NCBI GenBank assembly: GCA_010645155.1
Contig: CM021313.1
Span: 2,162,974-2,226,973, forward strand
Reading direction: 5' to 3'
Length of the DNA: 64,000 nt
Source of the DNA: Tigriopus japonicus
Taxonomy: Eukaryota; Arthropoda; Copepoda; Harpacticoida; Harpacticidae
A program made the translations under genes and the position numbers. Positions 1-12,115 of the stretch are shown here, one piece after another; the first letter of the stretch is position 1; every line of letters starts with the position of its first letter. A model generated the notes under the pieces. That model saw only the letters and a program-made list of their open reading frames with translations, made no database searches and was not told the origin of the DNA.

Positions 1-1121
1 GTGTCCACCCCTTTCAGGGGTTCCTGTTCAACCCTACAAACTTGTTTGGGCACAACTGCTTGGGAAACGTCACAGCCAAAGGTCAGCTGGGGCCTGAAAA
101 TTGTACAACAAAATGTTAGGCCTGTCTGCCCCAGCGTCTCCTCTCTGCCAACTCTGTGGTCAAGACTGATTTGAAATTGCTTCAAGTTTTATTTTTGCAT
201 TTCAGAACTCATCTGGGTCAATAAAATGTAAAGTAAAGTGACCATAAGTGACATATAAGTGAAAATTTAGATGTATTGTGCAATAACTTTTTATGTAAGT
301 TTCACATTCTTTAAACCTCTTTGGTAAAAGGGTTACACAACTAAGAAGATTGTTTTTCTTTAAAAATACGGGGTTGGTCGGAATATACGTACCGTTTTAC
401 TTTATTTGGAACCAATCAAGCCAACATGCCTTTTTCTTACAATGAACGACCCAGCCCATCAATATTTTGTAGTAATGTCGATCCTAGCCAACGATCGCGA
501 ATATCGATTCGTCAGAGAACTCGGAGAGACGTCTTCTCTCGACAGAGGATTCTATCAGAATGCGGCATTCGTATCTTCAAGGTTGCCATTTTCCCGCTAT
601 TTACAAGAATAATTTTGTCTCTTCTTGTCTTCCAACTTGCGTATTCAAATTTGGAAGTGAAGGAAGTTCATGGAAGGCATCAACAGAAGCGTGTGTGTCT
701 GTCTTCGAAAATATCCGTGCCATTCGAGTAGCTTTTGTTTGGCATTAGTTCAGCAATAAAACTGCTACGAGCAAACAACACCGATTTTCCTCGGGCGATT
801 GCCGATTTGGATAGTGTTCAACAATTTGTCAATTGATGGGCAAACATATTTTGTCTATTGTTTTTAGCCGAGATTCTTTTTTCTGCATCATTAGTTAAAA
901 CATTTTTACCTAGAAAAGTCTTTCACGTAGAAAAAAATTACGACTTTTTTAGGTCAGAGTAAAATTTAAAAAAGAGAATCTTTTTTTGGTTGTGAAAAAG
1001 TTTTTTCTACTTAAAATATCAACAAAATGCAAAAATAAGTTCAAAATAAGTTCCAAAACCCGAAAAAGTGTTTGTCGGGCGAAAATGTCCAGAAACAAGT
1101 TTTTTTAAGTTTTAAATTATT
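1..1121. other. Gene-poor stretch, nothing firm
   Basis: No recognisable domain was found on either strand. A 101-codon ATG frame on the plus strand at 426-731 has no family resemblance, and overlapping frames of similar length make chance the likely explanation. The rest is AT-rich with homopolymer runs. Confidence 0.5.
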
Positions 1122-1246
1122 AAGGAAGCCTGAGTGGCCACGCGTACTAGCGCGTTCTTAAAAGTGCCGAGTGTAAGTGCTTCCCCAGACGGCGTAGGTT
1201 CGAATCCTATTGGGGGTCGGATTGAAGTTGTCGGGAGAAATCCTTT
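1122..1246 (+). repeat. tRNA-derived SINE, first unit of a tandem pair
   Basis: The unit has a tRNA-Ser/Leu-like head. An A-box-like GCCTGAGTGG lies at 1128-1137 and a perfect B box GGTTCGAATCC at 1197-1207. The roughly 60-bp spacing fits a class II tRNA with a long variable arm. A body containing GATTGAAG..TGTCGGGAGAAATCC follows. The head does not fold into a full tRNA with a matched acceptor stem, so I call a SINE and not a tRNA gene. A second unit begins directly after it, and related copies lie at 55.8 and 57.5 kb. Confidence 0.75.
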
Positions 1247-1762
1247 TAAGGAAGCCAGAGTGGCCACGCGTACTAGCGCGTTCTGAAAAAAAGTGCCGAG
1301 TGTAAGTGCTTCCCCAGACGGCGTAGGTTCGAATCCTGTTGGGGAATTTACTGATGTGTTTCGAGTTGGATTTTTGGTCGAGTTTTGCCACTTTGGATTT
1401 TAAGGTCAAAAAGTTGACCCCCAACTAATCTTCTCAACTAGAGACGCCATAAAATATGGCAGCACTGCCAACTCGAAATCCAAAAGTATAACTACTGATG
1501 GAACTCGAAATCGAACTAGTTCGAGTGTTGCCAAATTGGTCCCTGTTTAGGTCTTTTTAAAAACGTTCAATACAACCTGCCCTAATCAACAATGATAAAC
1601 TTCCGAGTAAAAAATGGCAGCACTCCCGGTTCGAAACACATCACTATTGGGGATCGGATTGAAGCTGTCGGGAGAAATCCTTCAATTTACAGGGAATCGC
1701 ATTCCTTGTAGCGGCAATAAAAAATCCGCAAAAAAAATAAATAAATAAATAAATAAATAAAT
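1247..1762 (+). repeat. tRNA-derived SINE, second unit, split by a hAT MITE
   Basis: The head runs 1247-1346 with a B box at 1326-1336. The body resumes at 1647 with TTGGGGATCGGATTG and continues to the tail. The tail contains CATTCCTTGTAGCGGCAATA followed by AAAAAATCCG and an (AAAT)n run ending near 1762. The same tail string, with small changes, ends a LINE fragment at about 15.5 kb, so the SINE probably borrows that LINE's machinery. The 298-bp MITE at 1349-1646 sits inside the body. Confidence 0.75.
1349..1646 (+). mobile_element. hAT-type MITE family A, copy 1 (inside SINE)
   Basis: A 298-bp element with terminal inverted repeats: left TACTGATGTGTTTCGA, right end (reverse complement) TAGTGATGTGTTTCGA. 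It is near-identical to 33176-33473 and related to 8494-8799. Flanking TTGGGGAA (1339-1346) and TTGGGGAT (1647-1654) resemble an 8-bp target duplication, with two extra T on the left. It has no coding capacity. Confidence 0.85.
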
Positions 1763-3109
1763 TAAAACTTTTTAATTATTTAAATTAAATAATTTAATTT
1801 AATTAATTAATTTAATATAATTATTAATACGCTGGTCCTTGACCTCCTTTTCTGCTGTGATCTCACTCTTACTTTTTACAATAATCCTCGGAAATCGTTT
1901 GTTGATTTTTCGTGCAACTTCAGAGTCTAGCTGTATTAAGCTTTTTGATCCAGACACCTTAGCAAGGGCTAATGTCGCAAAACTTTGCTGAAAATCGGAC
2001 TCAAAACATATCAGCATACAGAGTGGACATTTTTTGATATCGAAAGAGTTATGGACACCGTCCAAAAGTGTCTAAAAATACCCAAAAATTGTCCACAATT
2101 GTCATAAATACTCAAAAGGTACCTTTAAGTGTACAAAAGTGCAACAAATGAGCAAATGAATTTAAAAGAATGAATCGTTATACACTTTAAAAAAATAATT
2201 CAATTTTCAAACAATAGGTACTTTGTAAAATAAACGGTACTTTATTTATTTCAAACCCTCGTAAATGCTCGTATTTCATATTATTCATGATTCTAAAATG
2301 CAATAATTGGAAAAAAGTGAAATATAGGGTGTTTTTATGAAAGTTCAGCCCGGTGAAGCGACTCACATTTTATCACGTTCGTTTGCTAAAAAGTCACGAG
2401 GAAGTTTGATATGACCATAGCTCAAATCTGAATATAAGACGATATTCGTTCATTTTAGCTCAACACTCCATTTTAGGTGTTTAAAAAGAAGCTAGTGTCT
2501 AAAATAGAATTCGAAAATAGTTTGTTGATATATTTTTGATTTTTAGATTATGAACAACTTTGGTTTTCGAAAGGCATTGAGCAGTGTTGCCATTTATATT
2601 AAAATCAGAGGTCTTGTAAATTAAGAGAAACGCCACTAAAACATAATGGAGGCATACATCATATGACGTTGCCAAGAACTCCTTTAAGGTATAGCTTATT
2701 GATTAACCAATCTTGCAACTTTCAAATTCACATTTCAGTGCGTCAATAAAAATGCATTAGGTTTAAGACCTAAGATGTGAAAGGTGCTTCGAAGAATTTG
2801 TACTTTCTTTGTTGTCTTTTGTATTTTATGCGGCGAATATCTCCATTACTCCCATGCTCTATACTTTTGTAACCGTACTGATGTAAACTAGACATCGCCA
2901 GATAAATAAAGAAGAAGAATTTGATTCTCCCGTGTAAATGCAATTTGTTTGGAGATGTGTTGTTATTCACACTGTGGGTCGAACAAGCGACACAAAACGT
3001 GCAGTAAAAAAGTAGTGTAACTGCACCGTAGGGTTGAACTTCTTATACGCAAAAAGATTGAGGTTGAAAAACAGCCATGGAGAATCTTACGAAAAATATC
3101 TTGATCTGA
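1763..3109. other. AT-rich intergenic DNA
   Basis: No coding signature, RNA gene or convincing repeat boundary was seen. The start is low-complexity TTAATTAA-type sequence that follows on from the SINE tail. Confidence 0.5.
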
Positions 3110-3345
3110 TCTACCGGGTGCGCGGAAAGTTGTGGTGCATGTTAGATACAGAAACTGACCAGGCCCTCTTTATTGTTCTTGATGAAGTGAGACAAAACTT
3201 TATTTACTGAAAGTTGTTGTATACTGGTCCTACTTCTCGAAAGCCCCGCCCTCCGCATCCAAGGCAGCCTGTACACGCCTCCTGAAGGCGTATTACGCCG
3301 ATTTTTTGTTATCAAATCAAGTAGTGATTTGCTTAGGACTTTCAT
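3110..3345 (-). pseudogene. mariner-like transposase C-terminal remnant
   Basis: One minus-strand frame reads RRRVQAALDAEGGAFEK followed by a stop. This matches the usual C-terminus of mariner-superfamily transposases (RRRVxAxxxAxGGxxE). A second frame stays open for 67 codons but does not carry this motif. The sequence CCGGGTGCGCGGAAAG at about 3115-3130, 3' of the frame, has the look of a mariner terminal repeat. Nothing upstream of the C-terminal block is recognisable, so the copy is truncated or heavily decayed. Confidence 0.5.
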
Positions 3346-3839
3346 CTTAATCCCAACGAATGACTAGACATTTTTCAACATTCTAGAATTTTCAGTTGGA
3401 TTGAACAAAGCAAAATCAGCTTTTATGTTAATGAACTCAAAAGGCAAAATGTATCGGTTCTTTACCCGCCATGCCACCGATCACGATGAAATAAAAAATA
3501 AAACAACGAGCGTCTTCTTCATTTGTCAATTTATTATTAACCTAAGCTTTGGTGTAAGTAGATAGAGACAATAGTTCATTGGTTTTGTGTGCGAAGGATC
3601 ATGCTTCAAGGATTCTTGACTACAAGAATCTTGTCTTACATGTCTGGCCATTTCTGGCTTCTTTCGATTTTCTTTTATTGTTAAACTATATTACATTAGG
3701 TAAGACACGAGAGATGTCTAATTTTAAAAGTCACTTAAATAATGTTCTGAGAACTCAATGACATGTAAAGCATGCTTTAAATGCTTAACGCACACAAAAC
3801 ACATGACTTGAATTGTTTGAATACTGTCAATTGGCGCTT
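3346..3839. other. 3' flank of the flippase gene
   Basis: This short AT-rich intergenic DNA includes any 3' UTR of the minus-strand flippase. No canonical AATAAA could be assigned with confidence. No other feature was seen. Confidence 0.4.
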
Positions 3840-6800
3840 TTAAGACATTTCAAACCCTCTGTTTTCAAAGGCCGTTCTTGTCCCATTTCTAATGTTTTTA
3901 TAGAAATCTCTATTTCCAAAGGCACCCTTGGCCAAAATGGGGACCAGAGTAATTGCGCAAAGAATGAGTAAAGTGAGCCAGACATTCAGAGCAGATCCAA
4001 TATGAATTATCATTTTGTAGTTGTCCCAATTCAGGGGCAACGCACCGGTAGAATTGGTAATGGGTTGGTCTAAAACAAGACCCGAAATGAAGGAAGGGTA
4101 AACCACAAGTTGAGTCATCACGGTTACAAGGAAATAAACCAGGATCGAGAGCAATAAAGCGCCCGTAAAATAGCCATTCCAGAACTTGCTCTCCATCAGC
4201 ATTCGAAGTGACACCACAAACAATGACGTTTGATATATGGTTTGACCAAAGCTTGCTCGGCCCATTGCGTGGTAATGCCCATCTTCCAGACCAAAAGTCC
4301 ACACTCCATAAACAAAAAAGAAAAGCACAATCGATTGCAAAAGAGATTCGATGAACCATTTAGCACCTTGATCCAATCGGAGAAGACGATTGCCACTGAA
4401 CGTATGATATGTTGCTGGGTTTTGTAGCAGCTCCAATTGGCTCTTGTGTTGTTCCAAAAGGCTGAACACGAAAATGGGAACACTGGTATAGATGATGTTG
4501 TACACAGTTAAACTGAGGCTGTCGTAAAGGCTCTCCGTCGAGTAACTGTTGAAAAAGGCCATAAATAGCTGCGGGGTAAATGCCACCACATTTTTGTAAA
4601 ACGAGTATTGCACCAGGATGCAAACCCGGTGGTAATACCAATACCCATGCACCAAAAAGACACGTTCTAGATGCCGAAATCGTGTCAAGGCAAAATCAGA
4701 GGCTCGGGTCGCGGCTCGTCCTTCGCGACCCGTGATCCCCAATCCCACGTGGGCCTCTTGAAGCATGGACACATCGTTTGCACCATCACCGACTGCTGCA
4801 GTCACGGGACAAGTTTCGTCTTGCTTCATCATCTTAACCACATCCGCCTTTTGCAAGGGGGACATTCGACAACATAGGACTGCCACGCACAATTTGGCAA
4901 GGTCGCGAAATTGCGCCACAAACTCCATGTTGGACAAAATGTGATGGAGAGTGGCTCCATCCACTAAGAGACAGAAAGATCCTAGTAAATCGGCTGTTCG
5001 TTTGGTCATTCCCGCTTCCAGAGCATTGGATATTGTGGCCTCGTCTTGTCCACTGACGTCAATGATCTCGCAGTTGGGGAAGAAATGACCGCTAGAATAG
5101 GAAATGTTGACGGCTGTCTCTTTCTTGTCACCGGTGAGGACCCAAATGCGAATACCGGCTTGCCTTAAAGCCGTCAGAGTTGTTTTGACCCCAGGTTGAA
5201 GCTGATCTTCAATAGCTACGGCACCTAAAAGAGTTAAACCCGATTCGACCATTTTGAAAGCCTCGATTTTGAGCCTTTCCATGTCTTTAGCAGCTTTTTG
5301 CGAAGTTCGGAGAGCTGTGGCAAAGGCTTCAAGTTCTTCCTCTGATAACTCACGCACGCCAACTAAAAGAGTTCTAAGACCTTCCATAGCAAACTCGTTC
5401 ACATGTTCGGCAGTTTCTTCACAAGGACCAGAGGTACAAATGGAGAGGAGCGACGAATCAGCTCCTTTGCACATGACCCAAATCGTTCCATCTGGCTTTT
5501 TCACAATGACTGACATTCGTTTCCGGTCAGAATCAAACTCGAGCACATGTAAACGTTTGTACTTTCGTAACTCGTCAGGGTCGTGACATGACCACATAAT
5601 ATTCAAGATGGTCTCATTGGCATATTCGTCGAACATCTCCTCGGTGAAAGTTATTCCAAGCTCCTTGCAAGCCTCCACTAGGGCTTTTTCATCTGGGCTG
5701 GACGCGTTATAGGAGTATATTCCACGGTGATGGGTAATTTCCACGGTATGGCACAGAGATAAGGTTTCAAAAAAGGCTTGGTTCTGAAGGTCAGAAGTCA
5801 GATTCCATTGACTGTGGTGTTTGAATTGCCGCACGATTCCATCTATGGAACACGAATGAAATGTCATGATGTTTTCCGTCAATGTCCCGGTCTTATCCGA
5901 GAAGAGAATATCTACCTACAAAAGAAAATGAAATTTGATTTTGCTCCATATTGCTTTGGAACATGAACAAAATAGAAATAGGACCCCAACTTTTTGGAAC
6001 ATAAATTAATCAATCATCATTGTCATGGACGTGGACAAGTTAGTCACCTGCCCGAGATCTTCATTGAGATCCGACGAATTGCAAATAGCTCCTTGCTGTT
6101 GGTCTTCATCATAGAAATTCTGATCCCAAACGAAGAAGAGACTACCAAAGAACCGTTGCATCTCCATTGTCACGTATAAAGAGATCGGAATGATGTAGTT
6201 AAAAAGTACCAAAAAGGACAAAATGTCTTGGGCCAACTGTTTGACTGTCGTTTGGATCGGTTGACCGCCCAAATACCATGGAACCTCATCCACATGAGGA
6301 TTATCAATGGCGACGGTGTATTTCAAAATCACTGCCAAAACCACCTCCAAGATGAGGAGAAGTAAGAAGAATATGAGGTATCTGTTCATCTTTTTTTCCA
6401 CCGTCGAGAACTTATTGCTCGTCATTTTGCCATTGAGTGACATTTTGGTATCGTCCCCAGTAAAAGTGGCACAGCCCACGATAGAGTCAGTGTTTTTTAA
6501 GGTGGAACCACGAAGCAAAAGGTTCTCAAAAGTCAAAACACAAGAGCTCTCGAACGGTTTAAGTGGGATACCCATGGAATTTCCATCAATCTGGTCTTTT
6601 TGAGATTGCATTGAAATCATTTCCACGGTGTTTTCAGACAAAGATCCTCGTCGCTCTTGTCCCTGGAGATAGAGATTTCCATGAAAGGATTCCAGTTGAA
6701 CACAAGGATGATCGCTCTCAATGAGAAGACTTTGATCACTTAGTCTTTCATTAAGGAAGAGTTGGTTGGTGAGATGCGCCGGCCTTTTAGTCTTCAGATT

Positions 6801-9800
6801 AGTTTCTCCATCTAAATTGGCAGTCATCACGTAGCATTTTCCCTGAGCATTGCTTGACGAAAGGAGGACGAGATCGCATGGGAAATCCTCATTGTCTTCC
6901 AGTTTTAAAAGGTCGCCAACTCGAATCTGGCCAAAGTTCAAGAAATGTCCATTAAGATCAAAATCACGACAGGAAATGAAATTTGGCAGAAGACATTATT
7001 ACGCCACATGATGGGTTAAGTGATTCTAAACTTGTGATTGAATCTAAGCTTAATTGTAAAACCGTACCTCTTTGGACTTGATTGTCTCTAGTTTGCCAGC
7101 CTTGATCCTGGTGACTTTCCGATTGTTAATCACAGAATCTGCCTTGTGTCTAAGATAGTCCTCATAGCCCTGTTTCAACATGGTAACAGCCACCACGAAT
7201 ACCAAAGGAGCAATTGAGGTGAAAGGAGAGACAGGGCTGTCAATGCCAAGTTGAACCACGCCCACAATTAGAAAGTAGAAATTCGCAATCCGACGAAATT
7301 GCTCAAATAGATTTCTGAAAGATATGAGTGTGACTATGATGTTCTGATTTGGGGGACTTTGGTTCCATATTGAAAAAAAACATTAGAGTAGAAATTTCAG
7401 GCATTTTATTATTGGACCAGAACTCTATACCAATTTGTAAATCCTGTCAGATACAGGATTTTCACGTGATCGAGTTTCATACCAAACCAACAAACAATTG
7501 CTCTAGGCACGTAAATTTCATTATGATATGGTAAAAATACTAATTCAAGAATACATACAATATTTCCATCGACCCAACTATAGGTCAACTCAGACACGGT
7601 TTTATTTATATTGATAAAATTCTATAGAATTCTTTAGAACATAACCATTTGGATAAGTGAACACTTGTACTTTTTAAGTTATTTGGATCACAAAATCAAT
7701 TCATCGTCTTATTTTGCCGCTACTTGGCGATTTGAGTGGTCCAACACTAAACAATAAGCTACATACTATTTAAGTTTTGAGGACACCCATTTCCAACGAC
7801 TCTGTATTTCATCTTACTATCTTGTCTTTCAAATCACGTGTAATCAGAAATAAACTATTTCATCCATGACTACTCTGCGCTGACCTTTGGAAGCAAGTAA
7901 CCTTTGACTGAGAAACTTTGAGCTGAAACGTGAAATAAAGGCAATCCTAAGTCCAGGGTAAAGAAAGTGAAACCAACCCTTGTGAAGATTTCCCTCAAGT
8001 TGCATTGTGACTTTTCACGTCATGAAATGTATGGAAACTCTTTTAAGGTCCATCTATTTTAGGTATGATTTTTTTCTTTAACTGAATGTGGATAAAAATT
8101 ATCCCTTGTGCCAATTTTGAACGTCCAAAAGGCTAAGGAATTATCTTATAACGGAGGGGGGCAAAAAGTACTGTAGATGCGTGCATTAGCGATCTGAGAA
8201 AATGAAATGTATAAAATTGAAACAAAGGATATTAACACATGAAAGTCATCTCTATTGGATTTTCCACCACATAAGTAATAGATTCTCGACAAGTTCGTGG
8301 TTGTTTAGAGAGGAATAATGAGTTTCACGAGGCAGTCCATGCTGTTTCCAAAGTAGGGATTCTTCTAGAAACCCTGAACACGTATGTTTTGTTTGGCCAA
8401 GTCGAATGTACTGCGAGCTTACTTGTTTTCGCACAAAAACTAGTACAAATTCATTTCATGGAGCTGAAAGTACGAACGGTGACATGAGTTTACTAGTGAT
8501 GTGTTTCGAACCAGGAGTGCTGCCATTTTTGACACGGAAGTTTATCGCTGTTAAAAAGGGCAGGTTGTATAGAACTTTTTTTTAAACCTTAACAGCAACT
8601 AATTTGGTAACACTCGAACTAGTTCGATTTCGATTTCCATCATTAGTTACACTTATGGATTTCGAGTAGGCAGTGCTACCATATTTCATGGTAGATAAGG
8701 TCTATTACGTGTTGAAAAGTTTAGTTGTGGTCAGATTTTTGACACTAAAAACCAAAGTAGCAAAACTCTGCCAAAGATCCAACCTGAAACACATCAGTAG
8801 AGTTTACTTGACCCATTCACCCATTCCCCCCTTTTAAGGCTGTACTTTATGAATAGTCTCTGAGCATTAGGAAAAGTAGGAAAGTAAAGTGAGCCACATC
8901 CTAGCCAAATACGGTGAATTGTTAAGAGCGAAAGTATGTTAAAATGCGAGAAACCAAACCAAAACATTGCAAACTATCATTCTAAGGCAAATTGTAGTAA
9001 CATAGGGTGCGTTTTCTTGATTATTAAATGTACTTTGTGAACTGAAACTGTCCAGGAGAGCTATTTGGTAATTTAATGAGTTTGAGTAATTTTTCTACCT
9101 CTTAAAGCCTGCAAAAAACTGCAGGTAAAGTATTGTCAGTAATCTCAAAAATACCAAAATATGTCAATTTGTTTTGCATGTTGAAATTGCGCAAAATCTG
9201 TCAAGAATATGCTACTTTGGTCCAAATGGGGAAAAAATATCAATTTTGGACGTCTAAACAAAATGAAGTGTTGATCATTGGTGCATGTGAAAGATTTTTG
9301 TTGCATTAGGTTGGGCCACAAATGAAAGTTTTAGTCTAGCATAATTTTCTTTGTATGCCTTTCCCACAAGAAAAACAGCACCAAATTAACAACTCAATAG
9401 AAATTTGCGTTTGAAAAGCCGCTAAAATACGGCCTAAAATAGCCAGAAACTAAAGCAAGGTAGTGCGAAGCCGTAAGAAGCTTTTGAAACTGGAAGAGGA
9501 TGACGATGATGTAGCTTAGTTAAGGCCTGAATTTTGTTCACTTCTAAGGTTCACTTTCCACTCAATAATTGACTAAGTGCATTTAACTTTTTAGCTTTGA
9601 GATTTTGAACCAAAACAAGTTTTTTGCTAATTTGTCTGAAAATGGCCAAAATATGTTTTATTGTACGAGGCACCCGCCAAATCAAATGCAAATCCATCGG
9701 CTGAGAGCAAACCATGAGAAAAATTGCAAAAAAATTAACTCTCCCTGAATCTTGTCAGTCTTGGCATTTTTTTTTGTTTTTCATGTGGTTACAGTAGGAA

Positions 9801-12115
9801 TCAACCCCTAGCTATGAGAGAGTAAAGAAATGGCTCAACATCGATAACCCCCCTCCACTTTTTGCGTTGACGCGTGTTCATGACTTTGTCGTGGATCCGG
9901 CTCATGGTGGTTAAGATGCCAAGACTATTCTCACACTTTGTAAGGCTGCTCACGGGAGCTATTCCCTCAGCCAAATCTACCGGATTTTGAGAGATTTTAA
10001 TCTCTTAAAATTAAAAAGACCCCTCCAACAAGCGCAACCAAAGTGCCAAATGCACCAAGAAGATCGCGGATTTCATCGAGGCTGTAGAGAAAAATGTGAA
10101 GGAACAGAGGCATGTGAGAATGAACAAGGTTTCCAACCAGTTTGATGCCTCAGAAACAACTCTTCGAAGAGTGCTTGGTGATGACCTTGGCCTCGTAAAA
10201 TGGGCTACAAGGTGGGTCCCCCAGCGCCTCACAGATGATCACAACAAGGAGTGCGCGTGATGTGCACTAGGTGTTCTTTAATGCCAAATTCCACGAAGGT
10301 CAGGCCTTTCTTTATTCCATTGTGGCCATGGACTAAACGAACGTGACCTTCTACACCCCTGAGACAAAAAAAAATCCAACAAACAATGGATTTCAAGAGG
10401 TCCCAGAGGCCCGAGTAGGCTAAGGTTCAGTAGAGTCGGGAAAAAAACAAATGGCTATTGCCTGGTTCAACAACATGGGACTTATCAACCAGCATTATGT
10501 CGTGGCCGGAACCAAGATCAATGCAGTCTACTTATGCAATATCATTGCCACTTTCTTGAAAAGCTTCAAGGCCAAAAGGCCAACCATGCCCAAAAACGAA
10601 TGCTTTTTGCACGTGGACAATTTGCGCTTCCACACATCATACATCACGAAGAAGTTCATTGCTACCAGATCTATTAAATTGATCTATCATTCCCCCTAGA
10701 GGGCTAAAATCCATTTAGCCCGCTAATTCCCCCTATTCACGTAATTTGGCCCCGGTCGACTTCTTCTATATCTCCACGGCAAAACAATGCTTGGTTGTCC
10801 ATTCCCAGCAATACAACCAAGAAGGAGTGGGCGGGGGTCTGTACAACCGTCACCAAGGAAATGTACGTAGCGGCTTTCAATAAGCGGGTAAAGCGATGGG
10901 AGGAATGTATTAAAAAAGAGGGAGAATAAGGTGACATATAATATGTCATAAAGTTTAGTAAATTTGGTAGTTTGTCTTCAGCATTGACTTTCGCATTTGA
11001 TTTGGCGGGCGCCTCGAATTTTATATTTTTTCATACTTTTTCTGCCTTTACTCATAGCTCTTGACGGCAGTTTTAAAAGTTTGAAAACAGGATTGACACC
11101 AACGACTGGCATGAACGTATGATACTTTGGAATTGCTTATGCATTGTTCTAAAAACATGCAAGCACGAGTGCAGGGAGCAAATGCATTTTTTGAACAAAT
11201 GTACTTGCATGGTTCTTCTTCACAAGACAAGAATTCGGGTCACTTTAAGATTTAGTCTAAATCTAAATATGAAAAAAATCTGATGTTAATAAAAAAAATT
11301 GTTTTTCCTTGCCATTAATGGCTACTTTGGGATCCACTCATATGTCTTCAAAATGAGCGCTAAAAGATGTCAGTGATGTTCAATTCATTACCTCAATTGT
11401 GATGGTTGAGAAACATTTATGCCTCGTCTTTGGTCGTTGCTGGGCATTTTGATAGCTCAAATGTGCCGCAAGATTCATCATTTTCTGTGCCAAGGACCCT
11501 ATGAAGGCCATTATTTCATTGTTTCCATGAAAAAACTATGAGCTAGGTATTTTGATCCGATAGGTTTAGTGTTCTAAGTTCTCAAACAATTTGACAAACA
11601 TGCCGTCAATTTGGTCAACCGAAATTTTTGTTTGGACCTTGAAACTCGCCACTTAAAAATCTTTAATGAATAACTCCCTGCATTGTGGTGGGAAAGCCAT
11701 GTTAAAAGCCACATACATCTTTCAAATTCTGATTCCAGTTTATTGATTATTTATCGTCTAATTTATGATTGAAGTCGTCTTTTGTAATGTTTTTTTCGGC
11801 TTTTTTTGTCTTATTATATGCGCTTTTTTCTTCTTGACTTCCTGTCTCATGATTAAAAACACAAATACTGTATTTTTGTGACGTTAGAAAAAGTGCCAAA
11901 CTATCCGTTTAGACGAGAATTGAACAGTCATACCTTGGCAAGAAGTTAAAAATGGAATATTTAGCAGTCTTGATTCCATTTTTGGGGAACTTAATCTGAA
12001 TATTTTTGGCCTCAGCAGTCTCTGGATCCAACACTTGATCATAATTGGCAAGAAATCGTCTGGATTGAATATTGCCGTTTCTTGTTCCTCGACGAAACGA
12101 TTTCCAGAATCCCAT
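3840..12115 (-). CDS. ATP11: P4-ATPase phospholipid flippase, ATP11-type
   Basis: P4-ATPases use ATP to flip aminophospholipids such as phosphatidylserine to the cytosolic leaflet; class VI (ATP11) proteins act at the plasma membrane and endosomes with a CDC50 subunit. Four phase-consistent exons give about 1,127 residues: 12115-11934, 7314-7068, 6926-6048 and 5915-3840. Visible motifs are NLFEQFRRIANFYFLI (M1-M2 region), DGET of the actuator domain, PISL in M4, the phosphorylation motif DKTGTLT (Asp about 443), KGAD (about 586) and GDGANDVSM (about 812), then the C-terminal membrane segments. KQGYEDYLRHKAD and FPCDL favour ATP11 over ATP8. The start is the first in-frame ATG of exon 1 (MGFWKSFRRG), so an extra upstream exon is possible. 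Intron 1 is 4.6 kb and holds a hAT MITE and a mariner pseudogene; the other introns are short. Confidence 0.93.
8494..8799 (-). mobile_element. hAT-type MITE family A, copy 2
   Basis: A 306-bp diverged copy in inverse orientation to the copies at 1.3 and 33.2 kb. Ends are TAGTGATGTGTTTCGAAC and, reverse-complemented, TACTGATGTGTTTCAG. It is bounded by a perfect 8-bp target duplication GAGTTTAC (8486-8493 and 8800-8807), the size made by hAT transposases. It lies in intron 1 of the flippase gene. Confidence 0.9.
9850..10935 (+). pseudogene. mariner-superfamily transposase pseudogene
   Basis: A decayed transposase in intron 1 of the flippase gene, on the opposite strand to that gene. Successive frames give SYSLSQIYRILRDF (helix-turn-helix region), VSNQFDASETTLRRVLGDD, IVAMD followed by a stop (first catalytic Asp), an 82-codon open piece at 10451-10699 with FLHVDNLRFHTS (second Asp), and SPYSRNLAPVDFFY (third Asp). 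The C-terminus reads FNKRVKRWEECIKKEGE. Second-to-third Asp spacing is 34 residues once a 37-bp insertion is discounted, as in mariner DD34D. Several stops and frameshifts make it inactive. No clear terminal repeats were identified. Confidence 0.8.
10697..10725. mobile_element. 29-bp palindromic hAT-like micro-insertion
   Basis: This 29-bp sequence interrupts the mariner pseudogene between HSP and YSRNLAP codons. It starts TAGAGGGCTAAA and ends TTTAGCCCGCTA, which are inverted repeats with one mismatch around a 5-bp centre. It is flanked by a perfect 8-bp duplication ATTCCCCC (10689-10696 and 10726-10733). Removing insert plus one duplicate restores the transposase reading frame. It looks like a MITE reduced to its terminal repeats. 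A near-twin lies at 51506-51533. Confidence 0.8.

Noticed and set aside
426..731. 101-codon ATG frame as a gene
   Set aside because: No domain, no codon bias signal, and two other overlapping frames of similar length; consistent with chance.
1122..1346. Two tRNA-Ser/Leu genes
   Set aside because: B boxes are perfect, but the acceptor stems do not pair and the sequence continues into a conserved non-tRNA body, so these are SINE heads.
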